DNA of 64,000 bases from Algoriphagus lacus (lineage in GTDB: Bacteria > Bacteroidota > Bacteroidia > Cytophagales > Cyclobacteriaceae): assembly GCF_003583985.1 (NCBI RefSeq), contig NZ_QXML01000004.1, forward strand, positions 310,001 through 374,000, given 5' to 3'. This document shows, piece by piece, positions 43,427 through 52,707 of this stretch (its first letter is position 1; each line of letters opens with the position of its first letter). The translations under genes and the position numbers were made by a program. Below the pieces are notes generated by a model. It ran no database searches. It was given only the letters and a program-made list of their open reading frames with translations, and was not told the DNA's origin.

Positions 43427-44887
43427 TTAATTTTCCAATAACTCTGTTAAAATTTTGGTAGCGACTTTTGGATCTGCCTTTCCTTTTGACTTTTTCATCA
43501 CCTCCCCCATAAACATTCCCATCAGTCCTTTTTTTCCTGAACGGTATTCCTTGACCTTATCGGCATTTTCAGCCAAAACACTTTCCACGATGGGTTTCAA
43601 AGAAGCTTCGTCGCTTTCCTGAATCAAATTTAGCTTTTGGGCTATAGCCATGGGAGATTCACCAGTTGTCTTCAGCAATTCAGGATAAATCTTCTGCGAC
43701 GCTACTGAAAATGAAACTTTTCCTTCATCCACCAAGGCGATCAAATCAGCCAAAACCTCCGGCTTAATTGGAAAATCATCGATGTTCAAAGCCAACTCAT
43801 TCAGATAGGACTTTACAGGCCCCATCATCCAGTTGGACGCGGCCTTATAGTTATTTGTTTTGGAACAAAGGGTTTCGAACCAAAGTGCAATTTCCTTTGC
43901 ATCAGTAAGGACACCGGCATCTAGAACCGGCAATCCATACACATCTACGAACTTTCTAAAAAGCTCCCTAGGCAGAGAAGGCATGGTTACCCTAATCGAA
44001 TTCAACCACTCCTCGGAAATCACCACGGGGCTCAAATCCGGCTCAGGGAAGTATCTGTAATCGTTCAAATCTTCTTTAGTACGCATACTTGAAGTGGTTC
44101 CTGTATTCGCATCAAAGGTTCGGGTTTCTGAAATCACGTCCACTCCCGCCTCCAGCAATTCAATAATCCGCTCGTGTTCGTACTCGATCGCCCGAGCTAC
44201 GTTTCGGAAGGAATTCATGTTTTTTACTTCGACTTTTTTGCCATATTCGGTGGCGCCCTTAAGCATCACCGACACGTTGGCATCACAACGAAGTGAACCT
44301 TCTTCCATATTACCATCACAGATATCGAGGTATTTGACCAGTTTTTTGATTTCTGTAAGAAAGGCATAAGCCTCCTCAGGAGTCCTCAAATCCGGCTCGG
44401 AAACGATCTCTATCAAAGGAGTTCCTGCCCGATTAAAATCAACCAAGGTATCTGTCTCCCCAGCCAAATGCATGGATTTACCTGCATCTTCCTCCATATG
44501 AACCCTGTTCAACCGGATTACCTTTTCGGTACCGTCTGCCAATTCAATCGGAACTACCCCTCCAACACAAATTGGACCTTTATCCTGAGTAATCTGGAAT
44601 CCTTTTGGAAGATCCGGGTAGAAGTAATTTTTTCGTGAGAAAATATTGTATCGGGTAATTTCAGAGTTACAAGCCAACCCCATTTTAACGGCAAACTCTA
44701 TAACTTTTTTGTTCAATTTTGGCAAAGTACCCGGATGACCAAGAGTAATCACTGAAACCTGTCTATTCGGAAGGTTACCGTATTCCGTAGAATCTGAAGC
44801 GAATATTTTACTTTCAGTAAGCAACTGAGCATGAACTTCCAACCCTACCACCAACTGATATTTACTCTTGATTTCTTCGCTTAACAT
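43427..44887 (-). CDS. gatB: Aspartyl/glutamyl-tRNA(Asn/Gln) amidotransferase subunit B
   Basis: 486 residues, full length. N-terminal VVGLEVHAQL, then GAVVPIELADG-like region, LVDFNRAGTPLIEIVSEPD and MEEGSLRCDANVSV, and the C-terminal YqeY-like domain. It transamidates mischarged Glu-tRNA-Gln (and/or Asp-tRNA-Asn) with GatA and GatC, which are not in this window. It lies 18 bp after alaS, probably one operon. Confidence 0.96.
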   Translation of the reverse strand: MLSEEIKSKYQLVVGLEVHAQLLTESKIFASDSTEYGNLPNRQVSVITLGHPGTLPKLNKKVIEFAVKMGLACNSEITRYNIFSRKNYFYPDLPKGFQITQDKGPICVGGVVPIELADGTEKVIRLNRVHMEEDAGKSMHLAGETDTLVDFNRAGTPLIEIVSEPDLRTPEEAYAFLTEIKKLVKYLDICDGNMEEGSLRCDANVSVMLKGATEYGKKVEVKNMNSFRNVARAIEYEHERIIELLEAGVDVISETRTFDANTGTTSSMRTKEDLNDYRYFPEPDLSPVVISEEWLNSIRVTMPSLPRELFRKFVDVYGLPVLDAGVLTDAKEIALWFETLCSKTNNYKAASNWMMGPVKSYLNELALNIDDFPIKPEVLADLIALVDEGKVSFSVASQKIYPELLKTTGESPMAIAQKLNLIQESDEASLKPIVESVLAENADKVKEYRSGKKGLMGMFMGEVMKKSKGKADPKVATKILTELLEN

Positions 44888-44905
44888 TGCTTTTGATTTA
44901 AGCGA

Positions 44906-47530
44906 TTATAAAAACATTTCCTTGGCCTTGGCCACTACTTTTTCCAAACCGCTGAGATCTTTTCCACCTGCGGTAGCAAAGAAAGGCTGACCTCCTCCTC
45001 CACCTTGGATTTCTTTAGCAAGTTCCCTTACAATCTGTCCGGCATTCAAGCCCTTGGATGATACTAAGGCATCTTCCAGAATTACAGCAACCTGAGGTTT
45101 GTCTTCAATTTTGGCAGCTAAAATTACAAAAGCATTCGCCACCTCATTTTTCAGCTCATAAGCCAGTTTTTTGAGTGAATCAGCATTCGGTAATTCGACC
45201 TGAGCAATTAGCGTATTCACACTGTCTTTCACCACAAATTGCTTCAATAGCTCGGTTTTTAATCCAGAAGCCTTTTCCAAATGCAGCGATTCGATCTCCT
45301 TCCGCAGTTCATTTCGCTCCTGAATCAAAGACTCAATCGCCTTTTTCACATCCTTAGGATTCTTTAGAAGTTCCTGAATTTCTTTTACCAATGACTCCTG
45401 TTCACGCAAATAAGCTTCAGCAGCTTTGGATGTTATAGCTTCAATTCGACGAACGCCCGATGAAATCGAGCCCTCAGAGGTAATTTTAAACAAGCCAATT
45501 TGACTGGTAGAAGGTACGTGAGTACCTCCACAAAGCTCGACAGAGAAGTTTTTGTCAAAGGTGATTACACGCACAAAGTCCCCGTATTTTTCACCAAACA
45601 GTGCGGTAGCACCCATCTTTTTGGCTTCTTCGATAGGCACATTTCGCTGCTCGTGCAGGTAAACGTTCTCGCGAACTTTTGCATTTACAATCTCCTCCAC
45701 TTGGGCGATTTCTGAATCAGTCATTTTCCCGAAATGGGAGAAGTCAAATCGAAGCAAATTTTCATTAACCAAAGATCCACGCTGCTGAATATGATCTCCC
45801 AAAACTGCTTTCAATGCGGATTGAAGCAAATGGGTGGCAGTGTGATTATTCATCGTTAGCAAGCGCTTCTCACGATCTACTTCTGAGGAAAATCTTCCAT
45901 CAGGTTTTACCGGAAGTTTTTCCACAAAATGAACGATCAGGTCATTTTCTTTTTTGGTATCGATTACGCGGATCTTTTCAGTATCTGAAATCAACCATCC
46001 CGTATCTCCTACCTGCCCACCACTTTCAGCATAAAAAGGTGTCTTATCCAGCACCAACTGGAAATGGTCTCCTTTCTTATCGGTGATGGTTCTGTATTTA
46101 ATTATATGTGAATAGGCTTCTGTAAAATCATAGCCAATGAACTCCACACCTGTATCCTCATGCACAATCACCCAATCCCCCGTCTCCTGCTCGGAAGCAG
46201 CGCGTGAGCGGGTCTTTTGTTTTTCCATTTCCTCGGAAAAGCCCTTTTCATCGACTGAAAACCCATTCTCCCTGGCAATCAATGAAGTCAAATCCAAAGG
46301 AAATCCATAAGTATCGTACAGTTCAAAGGCAGTTTTACCAGGGATTACTTTACCAGCATTGCTGGACAGCTCGGACTTGATCCCCTCCAGCATTTTCAGA
46401 CCATTATCCAAGGTTCGGAGGAACAATGTTTCTTCCTCCTGGATTACTTTGGAGATGAACTCCTGCTGCTGTCTCACCTCAGGGAAAATATCACCGAAAT
46501 ATTCAGCGATCAAGGAAGTCAACTCATAAAGAAAGGGCTGATGGAATCCCAAAAAAGTGTATCCGTAGCGAACCGCTCTTCTGAGTATTCGTCGAATGAC
46601 ATAGCCAGCCTTATTATTGGACGGAATCTGACCATCTGCAATCGTGAAAGAAATCGCACGGATGTGATCTACAATAACCCGGAATGCAATATCCGTCTGC
46701 TCATCCTTGCCATAGGTTTTTCCGGATTTCACTTCCAAGGACTTGATGAATGGACCAAAAAGATCCGTGTCGTAATTGGAAGATTTGAACTGGATGGCTC
46801 TGACCAACCGCTCGAAACCCATTCCCGTATCTACATGTTTGGCGGGAAGTTCTTTGAGACTTCCATCAGCCAACCTGTTAAACTGCATGAACACCAAGTT
46901 CCATATCTCGATCACCTGAGGATGGTCATTGTTCACCAGTTCACGACCCGGGATTTGGGCTATTTCAGCCTCAGATCTCAGATCGACGTGGATTTCAGAA
47001 CATGGTCCGCAAGGTCCGGTATCACCCATTTCCCAGAAGTTATCCTTTTTGGAACCCATGATGATGCGGTCTTCGGGCACAATTTTGCTCCATAGATCAT
47101 ATGCTTCCTGATCTTTTTCCAACTTATCTCCGGCATCTCCCTGGAAAACAGACACGTAAAGCCTGTCTTTTGGAAGCTTATAAACCTCAGTTAGCAGTTC
47201 CCAAGCCCATTCGATGGCTTCTTTCTTAAAATAATCTCCAAAAGACCAGTTACCCAGCATCTCAAACATAGTGTGATGGTAAGTATCCACTCCCACCTCT
47301 TCCAAGTCATTGTGCTTTCCACTGACTCGGAGACATTTTTGGGAATTGGCGACTCGGGGATACTTGGCGATTTCGTTGCCGAGGAAAGCGTCTTTGAACT
47401 GGTTCATCCCCGCATTTGTAAACATCAGGGTTGGGTCATTTTTGACCACAATCGGGGATGAAGGAACGTACTGATGCTGTTTGGATTGGAAAAACTCGAT
47501 GAAGGTACTCCGGATTTTCTTTGCTTCCAT
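44906..47530 (-). CDS. alaS: Alanine--tRNA ligase
   Basis: 874 residues with the class II catalytic domain, the editing domain and the C-Ala domain. Zinc/editing motifs are NNHTATHLLQSAL and CGGTH. The N-terminus IRSTFIEFFQSKQHQYVPSSPIV is typical. Upstream of gatB with 18 bp between; no T-box or recognised leader is visible in its upstream region. Confidence 0.97.
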   Translation of the reverse strand: MEAKKIRSTFIEFFQSKQHQYVPSSPIVVKNDPTLMFTNAGMNQFKDAFLGNEIAKYPRVANSQKCLRVSGKHNDLEEVGVDTYHHTMFEMLGNWSFGDYFKKEAIEWAWELLTEVYKLPKDRLYVSVFQGDAGDKLEKDQEAYDLWSKIVPEDRIIMGSKKDNFWEMGDTGPCGPCSEIHVDLRSEAEIAQIPGRELVNNDHPQVIEIWNLVFMQFNRLADGSLKELPAKHVDTGMGFERLVRAIQFKSSNYDTDLFGPFIKSLEVKSGKTYGKDEQTDIAFRVIVDHIRAISFTIADGQIPSNNKAGYVIRRILRRAVRYGYTFLGFHQPFLYELTSLIAEYFGDIFPEVRQQQEFISKVIQEEETLFLRTLDNGLKMLEGIKSELSSNAGKVIPGKTAFELYDTYGFPLDLTSLIARENGFSVDEKGFSEEMEKQKTRSRAASEQETGDWVIVHEDTGVEFIGYDFTEAYSHIIKYRTITDKKGDHFQLVLDKTPFYAESGGQVGDTGWLISDTEKIRVIDTKKENDLIVHFVEKLPVKPDGRFSSEVDREKRLLTMNNHTATHLLQSALKAVLGDHIQQRGSLVNENLLRFDFSHFGKMTDSEIAQVEEIVNAKVRENVYLHEQRNVPIEEAKKMGATALFGEKYGDFVRVITFDKNFSVELCGGTHVPSTSQIGLFKITSEGSISSGVRRIEAITSKAAEAYLREQESLVKEIQELLKNPKDVKKAIESLIQERNELRKEIESLHLEKASGLKTELLKQFVVKDSVNTLIAQVELPNADSLKKLAYELKNEVANAFVILAAKIEDKPQVAVILEDALVSSKGLNAGQIVRELAKEIQGGGGGQPFFATAGGKDLSGLEKVVAKAKEMFL

Positions 47531-47568
47531 GGAAGATCTGAGATGCAGAAAGTTCTAATTCTAATTTC

Positions 47569-47590
47569 AAGGCCAAAAAAGGCCTTTTTT
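47569..47590 (+). terminator. Hairpin with T-run upstream of alaS
   Basis: AAGGCC-A6-GGCCTT followed by four T's, 38 bp before the alaS start. Its T-run is on the plus strand, where no gene precedes it; on the minus strand it would be in the alaS leader. Its role is unclear. The rest of the 264-bp gap (47531-47794) shows no gene. Confidence 0.35.
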
Positions 47591-47751
47591 ATCGGGTGAC
47601 AAAATTAACAGAAATGACGGGCTTATGCGCATCTCCCTTAGGAATTTGAGGGATTAGAAAAGTTAGAACCGTCTAAATTCAGGAAAATGATCTCAAAATA
47701 ATCCTTCGATTGGCTTGGAAAACTCCCCACTGAAGTTCGAATTTTATCAAG

Positions 47752-47772
47752 TTAAGGGATTTCATCCCCTAA
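47752..47772 (-). terminator. Possible hairpin downstream of mlaD
   Basis: TTAAGGGAT and ATCCCCTAA arms (8 of 9 pair, one G-U) with a 3-base loop, 22 bp after the mlaD stop. There is no T-run, so the terminator call is weak. Confidence 0.3.
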
Positions 47773-47794
47773 AAATTGACCAAGCAATTCTTTT

Positions 47795-48787
47795 TCAATT
47801 CTTATTGCCCTCTTTTTCAGCTTTCTTTTGGGCTTTTTCCTGGTCTTTGAAGTAGCCTCGGAACAGAAAATTTGATTTCATCGCTTCCATGTTCTGGTTC
47901 AGATTATAAGTGCTTTGCTCCACATTTTCCATAGTCCGAACGAGCTGTTCCCTAAAAGCAGTATCCGCAAGGATCAATCCTGCAGTCCCTTGTCCTTTTT
48001 CTACGCTTTCCAAAAGTGTGTTCATCCGATCCATTAATTGAGCGGCATTGGCACTGGTTTGATTCAGATTTTCCAAGGACTGTTCAAGATTTCGATCCAT
48101 CAGGCTATCAGTGAAGAGGGAATTGACGATACCATCTCCTTCCTCTAAAGTTTTTACAAGTTCTTTTCCCGCTTTTGCCATTGCCGAAGCATTTTGCCCC
48201 GCAATATGCAATTCCTTCACCGCTCCTTTGAGATCCAAGGCCAGCTCCGGATCTGCCAGAATTTTCCAAATCGCCTCACTTTTGTTCAGCCGCTCGGTGA
48301 TTTCTGCCAGATTGATCAGTGTCTGCTCCAGGTATTCGCCGGTGGAACTCAGCTTCTCAATCATTTCTTCAGTCCCTACTTGATCCAATGGATACAGAAT
48401 GTCGCCTTCCTCGATGGTTGAAGCTTCTCCGGTTTGAGGATGGATTTGGACAATTTTATTCCCCATCAATCCATCGGTGTTGATCGTAATCAATGCATTT
48501 TTTTTGATGAACGACTGCATTGATTTTCGGATCAGCATGGTCATGATTATGGTCGAATCATTCTCCATTTCAATGGATTTGACTGTCCCCACTTCCATTC
48601 CCTGAAAACGGACGTTATTCCCTTGAACCAAGCCGTTTACATGGTCAATTTGCGCCAAAATGGGAATCGAAGTACCAAAGATATTTTGGTTTCTTCCGAT
48701 CATGTAAAGTGAAAAAATCAAAAACAAAGACCCGGCAATGACCAAGATCCCCAGTTTGGTATTGGAAGCAGCTTTATCGTTTTTCAT
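47795..48787 (-). CDS. mlaD: MCE-family lipid transport protein (MlaD-like)
   Basis: 330 residues. An N-terminal membrane anchor (LGILVIAGSLFLIFSLYMIG) is followed by an MCE domain (ILAQIDHVNGLVQGNNVRFQGMEVGTVKSIEM, then GLMGNKIVQIHP). The rest is a long coiled-coil-like helical tail, rich in Glu and Leu. It is the substrate-binding component of an Mla-type lipid transporter and lies 132 bp after mlaF. Confidence 0.9.
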   Translation of the reverse strand: MKNDKAASNTKLGILVIAGSLFLIFSLYMIGRNQNIFGTSIPILAQIDHVNGLVQGNNVRFQGMEVGTVKSIEMENDSTIIMTMLIRKSMQSFIKKNALITINTDGLMGNKIVQIHPQTGEASTIEEGDILYPLDQVGTEEMIEKLSSTGEYLEQTLINLAEITERLNKSEAIWKILADPELALDLKGAVKELHIAGQNASAMAKAGKELVKTLEEGDGIVNSLFTDSLMDRNLEQSLENLNQTSANAAQLMDRMNTLLESVEKGQGTAGLILADTAFREQLVRTMENVEQSTYNLNQNMEAMKSNFLFRGYFKDQEKAQKKAEKEGNKN

Positions 48788-48919
48788 CTGTTTATAATTT
48801 TTTAAGATTCCAGATAGCCTGTCCCAAACTTGCCTGCCCCTGGCAAACTTGATTCGGAAGAATCTCGCTGGATTTCATAATTCCACTTTGCTTTACTTTC
48901 ATTATGCTAGATTTCATCG

Positions 48920-49660
48920 TCAGTCAAAAAACTCCCTGACTTTAGGGTCAGAAACAAGCTGTAAATTTTCATACGTGTCAGAAATGTAATTTTTGCCATC
49001 TATTAACATAATGACCCGGTCTGAAGTCATCCGGATGCAGTTCATATCATGGGAAATAATGATCGCTGTGGCCTGGTATTTCTCTTGCACCTGAAGGATC
49101 AATTCACTGATTTCACGTGCTGTGATCGGATCAAGGCCTGTGGTGGGTTCATCATACAGGATTATTTTTGGTTTAAGAATCAAAGTCCTCGCCAGGGCAA
49201 TTCGCTTTCGCATCCCTCCGGAAAGTTCAGCTGGCATCATATTAATGGTATGGGATAATCCCACATCTTCCAGAGCCTCCAAGACTGCTGATTCGGCATG
49301 TAAGGCTCTCTCTTGTTTGGACCAGTGCCTCCGTAGCGGAAACTCCAGATTTTGCCTCACTGTCATGGAATCATATAGGGCGTTACTTTGGAACAAAAAA
49401 CCAACATCTGCCCGTAATAAGTCCATCTGATCCTGATCCAATTCACCGACATCCTGACCCAAAACGATGATTTCTCCTGAATCAGGAGGCATGAGATTGA
49501 TGATGCATTTGATCAAAACAGATTTGCCACTGCCCGATTTACCCAAAATGACCAGGTTTTCTCCGGGAGTCACTGACATCGAAAAATCCCTCAGGACATG
49601 GTTGGATCCAAAGGATTTATTCAAATGTTTGACTTCGATGATGGGTTTGATCGGTTCCAT
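48920..49660 (-). CDS. mlaF: Mla-type ABC transporter ATP-binding protein (MlaF-like)
   Basis: 246 residues with intact Walker A (ILGKSGSGKSVLIKC), signature LSGGMRKRIALAR and Walker B (IILYDEPTTGLDPIT). It hydrolyses ATP for phospholipid transport with MlaE. It ends just before mlaD after a 132-bp gap with a weak hairpin (TTGCC/GGCAA) and starts 4 bp after mlaE. Confidence 0.94.
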   Translation of the reverse strand: MEPIKPIIEVKHLNKSFGSNHVLRDFSMSVTPGENLVILGKSGSGKSVLIKCIINLMPPDSGEIIVLGQDVGELDQDQMDLLRADVGFLFQSNALYDSMTVRQNLEFPLRRHWSKQERALHAESAVLEALEDVGLSHTINMMPAELSGGMRKRIALARTLILKPKIILYDEPTTGLDPITAREISELILQVQEKYQATAIIISHDMNCIRMTSDRVIMLIDGKNYISDTYENLQLVSDPKVREFFD

Positions 49661-49664
49661 GGCC

Positions 49665-50438
49665 TTAAGTCAATCCCAATATATCGGTAATCTGAACCGC
49701 GATCAGATCAAGTATAAACACAATCAAAGAAGCGACAATCACCGCTGTGGTTGCAGAGCGCCCCACTCCCTCGGTTCCTTTTTGAGAATTGTATCCCTTG
49801 TAGCAACCGACTATTCCGATGGCAAAGCCAAAGAAGAACGTCTTTACCAAAGAGGGGATAAAATCACCATAATTGAGCGCCCCATAAGCTTGAAACCAGT
49901 AGAGATGCCAGCTGACATTTCCCCGAATATTTACCCCCAAGTAGCCTCCATAAAGTGAAATAGCGATCGCCAAACATGAAAGTAAGGGAACCATAAGCAT
50001 GGAAGCCATCACCCGTGTGACAACCAGATATTTAAATGGATTGGTGCCGGAAACTTCCATTGCATCAATCTGCTCAGTCACCCGCATGGAACCAAGCTCA
50101 GCACCGATGCCTGAACCGATCTTGCCGGCGCAAATCAAAGCAGTAATCACGGGTGCAATTTCCCTTACAAGGGACACTGATACCATAGAGGGCAATAAAG
50201 AAACCGCTCCAAATTCCACGAGAGTAGGTCTGGACTGAATGGTTAGCACCAAACCCATAATAAATGCCGTGATCCCAACTAGGGTAAGCGTCTTGTAACC
50301 AATCCAATAGCATTGATTGATAAACTCCTCCCATTCCTGCTTGGGTTTACTCGCCTCACGAAAAAAACGTCCCGTAAAGCGGGAAATATCTCCCACTTCC
50401 CGCAAAAACTCGCTGTCCAGTTTATCGAATAAATTCAT
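49665..50438 (-). CDS. mlaE: Mla-type ABC transporter permease (MlaE-like)
   Basis: 257 residues with about five transmembrane segments. Typical MlaE features include VREIAPVITALICAGKIGSGIGAELGSMRVTEQIDAM. First gene of the mlaE-mlaF-mlaD unit, an inner-membrane lipid transporter that maintains outer-membrane asymmetry in better-studied bacteria. Confidence 0.93.
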   Translation of the reverse strand: MNLFDKLDSEFLREVGDISRFTGRFFREASKPKQEWEEFINQCYWIGYKTLTLVGITAFIMGLVLTIQSRPTLVEFGAVSLLPSMVSVSLVREIAPVITALICAGKIGSGIGAELGSMRVTEQIDAMEVSGTNPFKYLVVTRVMASMLMVPLLSCLAIAISLYGGYLGVNIRGNVSWHLYWFQAYGALNYGDFIPSLVKTFFFGFAIGIVGCYKGYNSQKGTEGVGRSATTAVIVASLIVFILDLIAVQITDILGLT

Positions 50439-50685
50439 ACGACTTAGCCTACCTCAAATTGGGCAGACTTCTTCCAAAAATTGATCTGAGAAATCACCTG
50501 TTTTAATGATAAAAGTCAGTTTTGAAATGTATTTAAAAATCCTGGATGAGAAATTTGGATAAATTCATTAGCCACCTGATTTAATCCTCCTGCAGATCTG
50601 ATTTCTTATTTTGTCTTTCCTTTCCTACTTTCAGAAAAATTTTAGAGAACTCAACAATATTCCCAACCAGAGTAAAAATCGACTC

Positions 50686-51795
50686 ATGTCATACCTCGAC
50701 CAAATCACTTCCCCTACCCTCCTGATCAACGAAAAAATCACCCGAGCCAATCTCAAAAGAATGGCTGATAAAGCCTCCAGACACGGAAAAAAGCTCGTTC
50801 CTCACTGGAAAACAGCCCAGTCACATGAAATCGGAAACTGGGCTAAGGAATATGGCATTCGGGAGGTCACCGCTTCTTCAATCAAACTGGCCGAATACCT
50901 CTGTGGGCAAGGTTGGGACAATATTCATATTGCATTCCCATTTAATGTCAGGGAAATTGACCGGCTCAACCGACTGGCTGCCAACAAGAGTCTTTCGGTT
51001 CAGGTAGTCAATCCGGTTACAGCAAAGAAATTAGCAGACCAACTTTCCGAACGTGTGGGTTTTTACATTGAAATCGATGCGGGTTATGGACGTACGGGAG
51101 TGCACATTTCCGATTTTGGAACCATCGAGGAGATCCTGCGCGAGGCCAAAAAATCAGACAAACTTCAGTTCAAAGGCTTCTACCTCCATCCTGGACATAC
51201 GTATTACACTCCCGACAAATCTGGAATCTACGAGCAGTCCCGTCAGGCACTGCATATGCTTAAAGTAAAGTATCAAAGTGAGTTTCCAAACCTCCTGACC
51301 CGAGTAGGCGATACTCCAGGCTGTGCCGTGATGGAAGACTTTGGGGATGTGGACGAACTCGGGCCTGGCAACTTTGTCTTTTTTGACTTAATGCAGGCTG
51401 AATTGGGAAGCTGTGCCAAAGAGGATATCGCAGTATGTCTGGCTGTACCAGTCGTGGATATCAACAAGGAGCGCAAAGAAATCCTCATTCACGGGGGTGG
51501 TGTCCACCTTGCAAAAGATGTTTTGGTGGATGCAAGTGGGAATAAGAATTTTGGAGAGGTAGTATTTCTGACTGAAAGCGGTTGGACTATTCCTTCAGAT
51601 CGTTCTTATCTGAAAAGCATTTCCCAGGAACATGGTGTTATTAAAGCGTCCGATTCTCTGATGGCCTCAGTACAAATCGGCGACTTACTCGGTATCCTAC
51701 CTGTCCACTCTTGTATGACCGCTGACTGCATGGGGGAATATTTAAGCTTGGATGGAAGAAAGATCGATCATTGCGAAGGTGCTTGCTGGAAGTGA
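50686..51795 (+). CDS. D-threonine aldolase-like PLP enzyme
   Basis: 369 residues, fold-type III with alanine-racemase-like N-terminal barrel. The PLP lysine is in LVPHWKTAQSHEIG, and the metal-site motif HSCMTADCMGEYLSL near the C-terminus is that of D-threonine aldolases/DSD1. Starting at the ATG at 50686 (MSYLDQ) matches family length; an in-frame start at 50611 adds 25 odd residues. It probably cleaves D-threonine or a D-hydroxy amino acid. Monocistronic. Confidence 0.88.
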   Translation: MSYLDQITSPTLLINEKITRANLKRMADKASRHGKKLVPHWKTAQSHEIGNWAKEYGIREVTASSIKLAEYLCGQGWDNIHIAFPFNVREIDRLNRLAANKSLSVQVVNPVTAKKLADQLSERVGFYIEIDAGYGRTGVHISDFGTIEEILREAKKSDKLQFKGFYLHPGHTYYTPDKSGIYEQSRQALHMLKVKYQSEFPNLLTRVGDTPGCAVMEDFGDVDELGPGNFVFFDLMQAELGSCAKEDIAVCLAVPVVDINKERKEILIHGGGVHLAKDVLVDASGNKNFGEVVFLTESGWTIPSDRSYLKSISQEHGVIKASDSLMASVQIGDLLGILPVHSCMTADCMGEYLSLDGRKIDHCEGACWK

Positions 51796-51947
51796 TCAGC
51801 ATGTTGGCAACTATTCAAACTCCATTTCTTTGGATCATTCTAAGTTTTGAATTGATCAAAACAGGAAGACTTGGCCCGATAAATGCCGCTAAATCACTCC
51901 AAAAAGTTTCATTAACCCTGATAAATTCTGCTAAACCGCTTTAATCG

Positions 51948-52448
51948 ATGTTTACCCCACTAGAAATAACCCAAATCCTATCCACCACTCCTGATAGGGC
52001 ATTTACACTTTTTTCTCACCGAGATCACCTTGCTAAATGGTGGGGGCCAAAAGGTATGGAGATGAAAATCAAAACCTTCGATTTTCGGTCAGGAGGAATT
52101 TTTCATTACCTGATAAAAGCTGGTAATGGCTTCGAAATGTGGGGTAAATTCACTTATCTCGAGATTGAGGCTCCAAATCGGATCACATTGATCAATTCTT
52201 TTCCCAATGCAGATGCTGAGACTGTTCCAGCACCAATTGTTCCATTTGGCGCGGATTGGCCCTTGGAAATGTGGACAGAATATCGATTTGAGCCATCAGG
52301 TGATCAAACCCTCCTCCGACTCACTTCTTATCCCCTGAATGCTAGTGACGCGAGCAATCAACAATTTTTTGAGAATCACGACAACATGAGGTTAGGATTC
52401 AAAGGGACTTTTGATGCCTTGTCCGATTACTTAAAAACCCTGCAGTAG
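51948..52448 (+). CDS. SRPBCC/AHSA1-family protein
   Basis: 166 residues with the AHSA1-like beginning STTPDRAFTLFSHRDHLAKWWGPKGM and later LRLTSYPL. Members bind hydrophobic ligands or assist Hsp90; the specific role is unknown. 37 bp before the small membrane protein gene, possibly co-transcribed. Confidence 0.87.
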   Translation: MFTPLEITQILSTTPDRAFTLFSHRDHLAKWWGPKGMEMKIKTFDFRSGGIFHYLIKAGNGFEMWGKFTYLEIEAPNRITLINSFPNADAETVPAPIVPFGADWPLEMWTEYRFEPSGDQTLLRLTSYPLNASDASNQQFFENHDNMRLGFKGTFDALSDYLKTLQ

Positions 52449-52485
52449 CAAGTCAGTCCCCTCCTTTCCAAACAAGAGACCTTCC

Positions 52486-52689
52486 GTGAAAATGACCCAA
52501 CCCACCTCTCAAGACCCTATCACGGCAGCATTCCTTACTTTTTTGATTCCTGGCTGGGGACAAATTCGGCAAGGAAAAGTCAAAACAGGGATTTTATGGA
52601 TGATAGGGGTAATCGCCGCCTACCTACTTATTGTACCTGGATTGATTCTCCATGCGGTCTGCATAGTTGATGCCTATGTGAGAGATTAA
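52486..52689 (+). CDS. Small membrane protein
   Basis: 67 residues, starting MKMTQ (an alternative ATG begins two codons later). A GWGQIRQGKVKTGILW segment, common in TM2-like proteins, precedes one or two hydrophobic helices. Function unknown. It faces the methyltransferase gene convergently with 18 bp between. Confidence 0.7.
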   Translation: MKMTQPTSQDPITAAFLTFLIPGWGQIRQGKVKTGILWMIGVIAAYLLIVPGLILHAVCIVDAYVRD

Positions 52690-52707
52690 ATCTAAAAGGA
52701 TCTCAAT

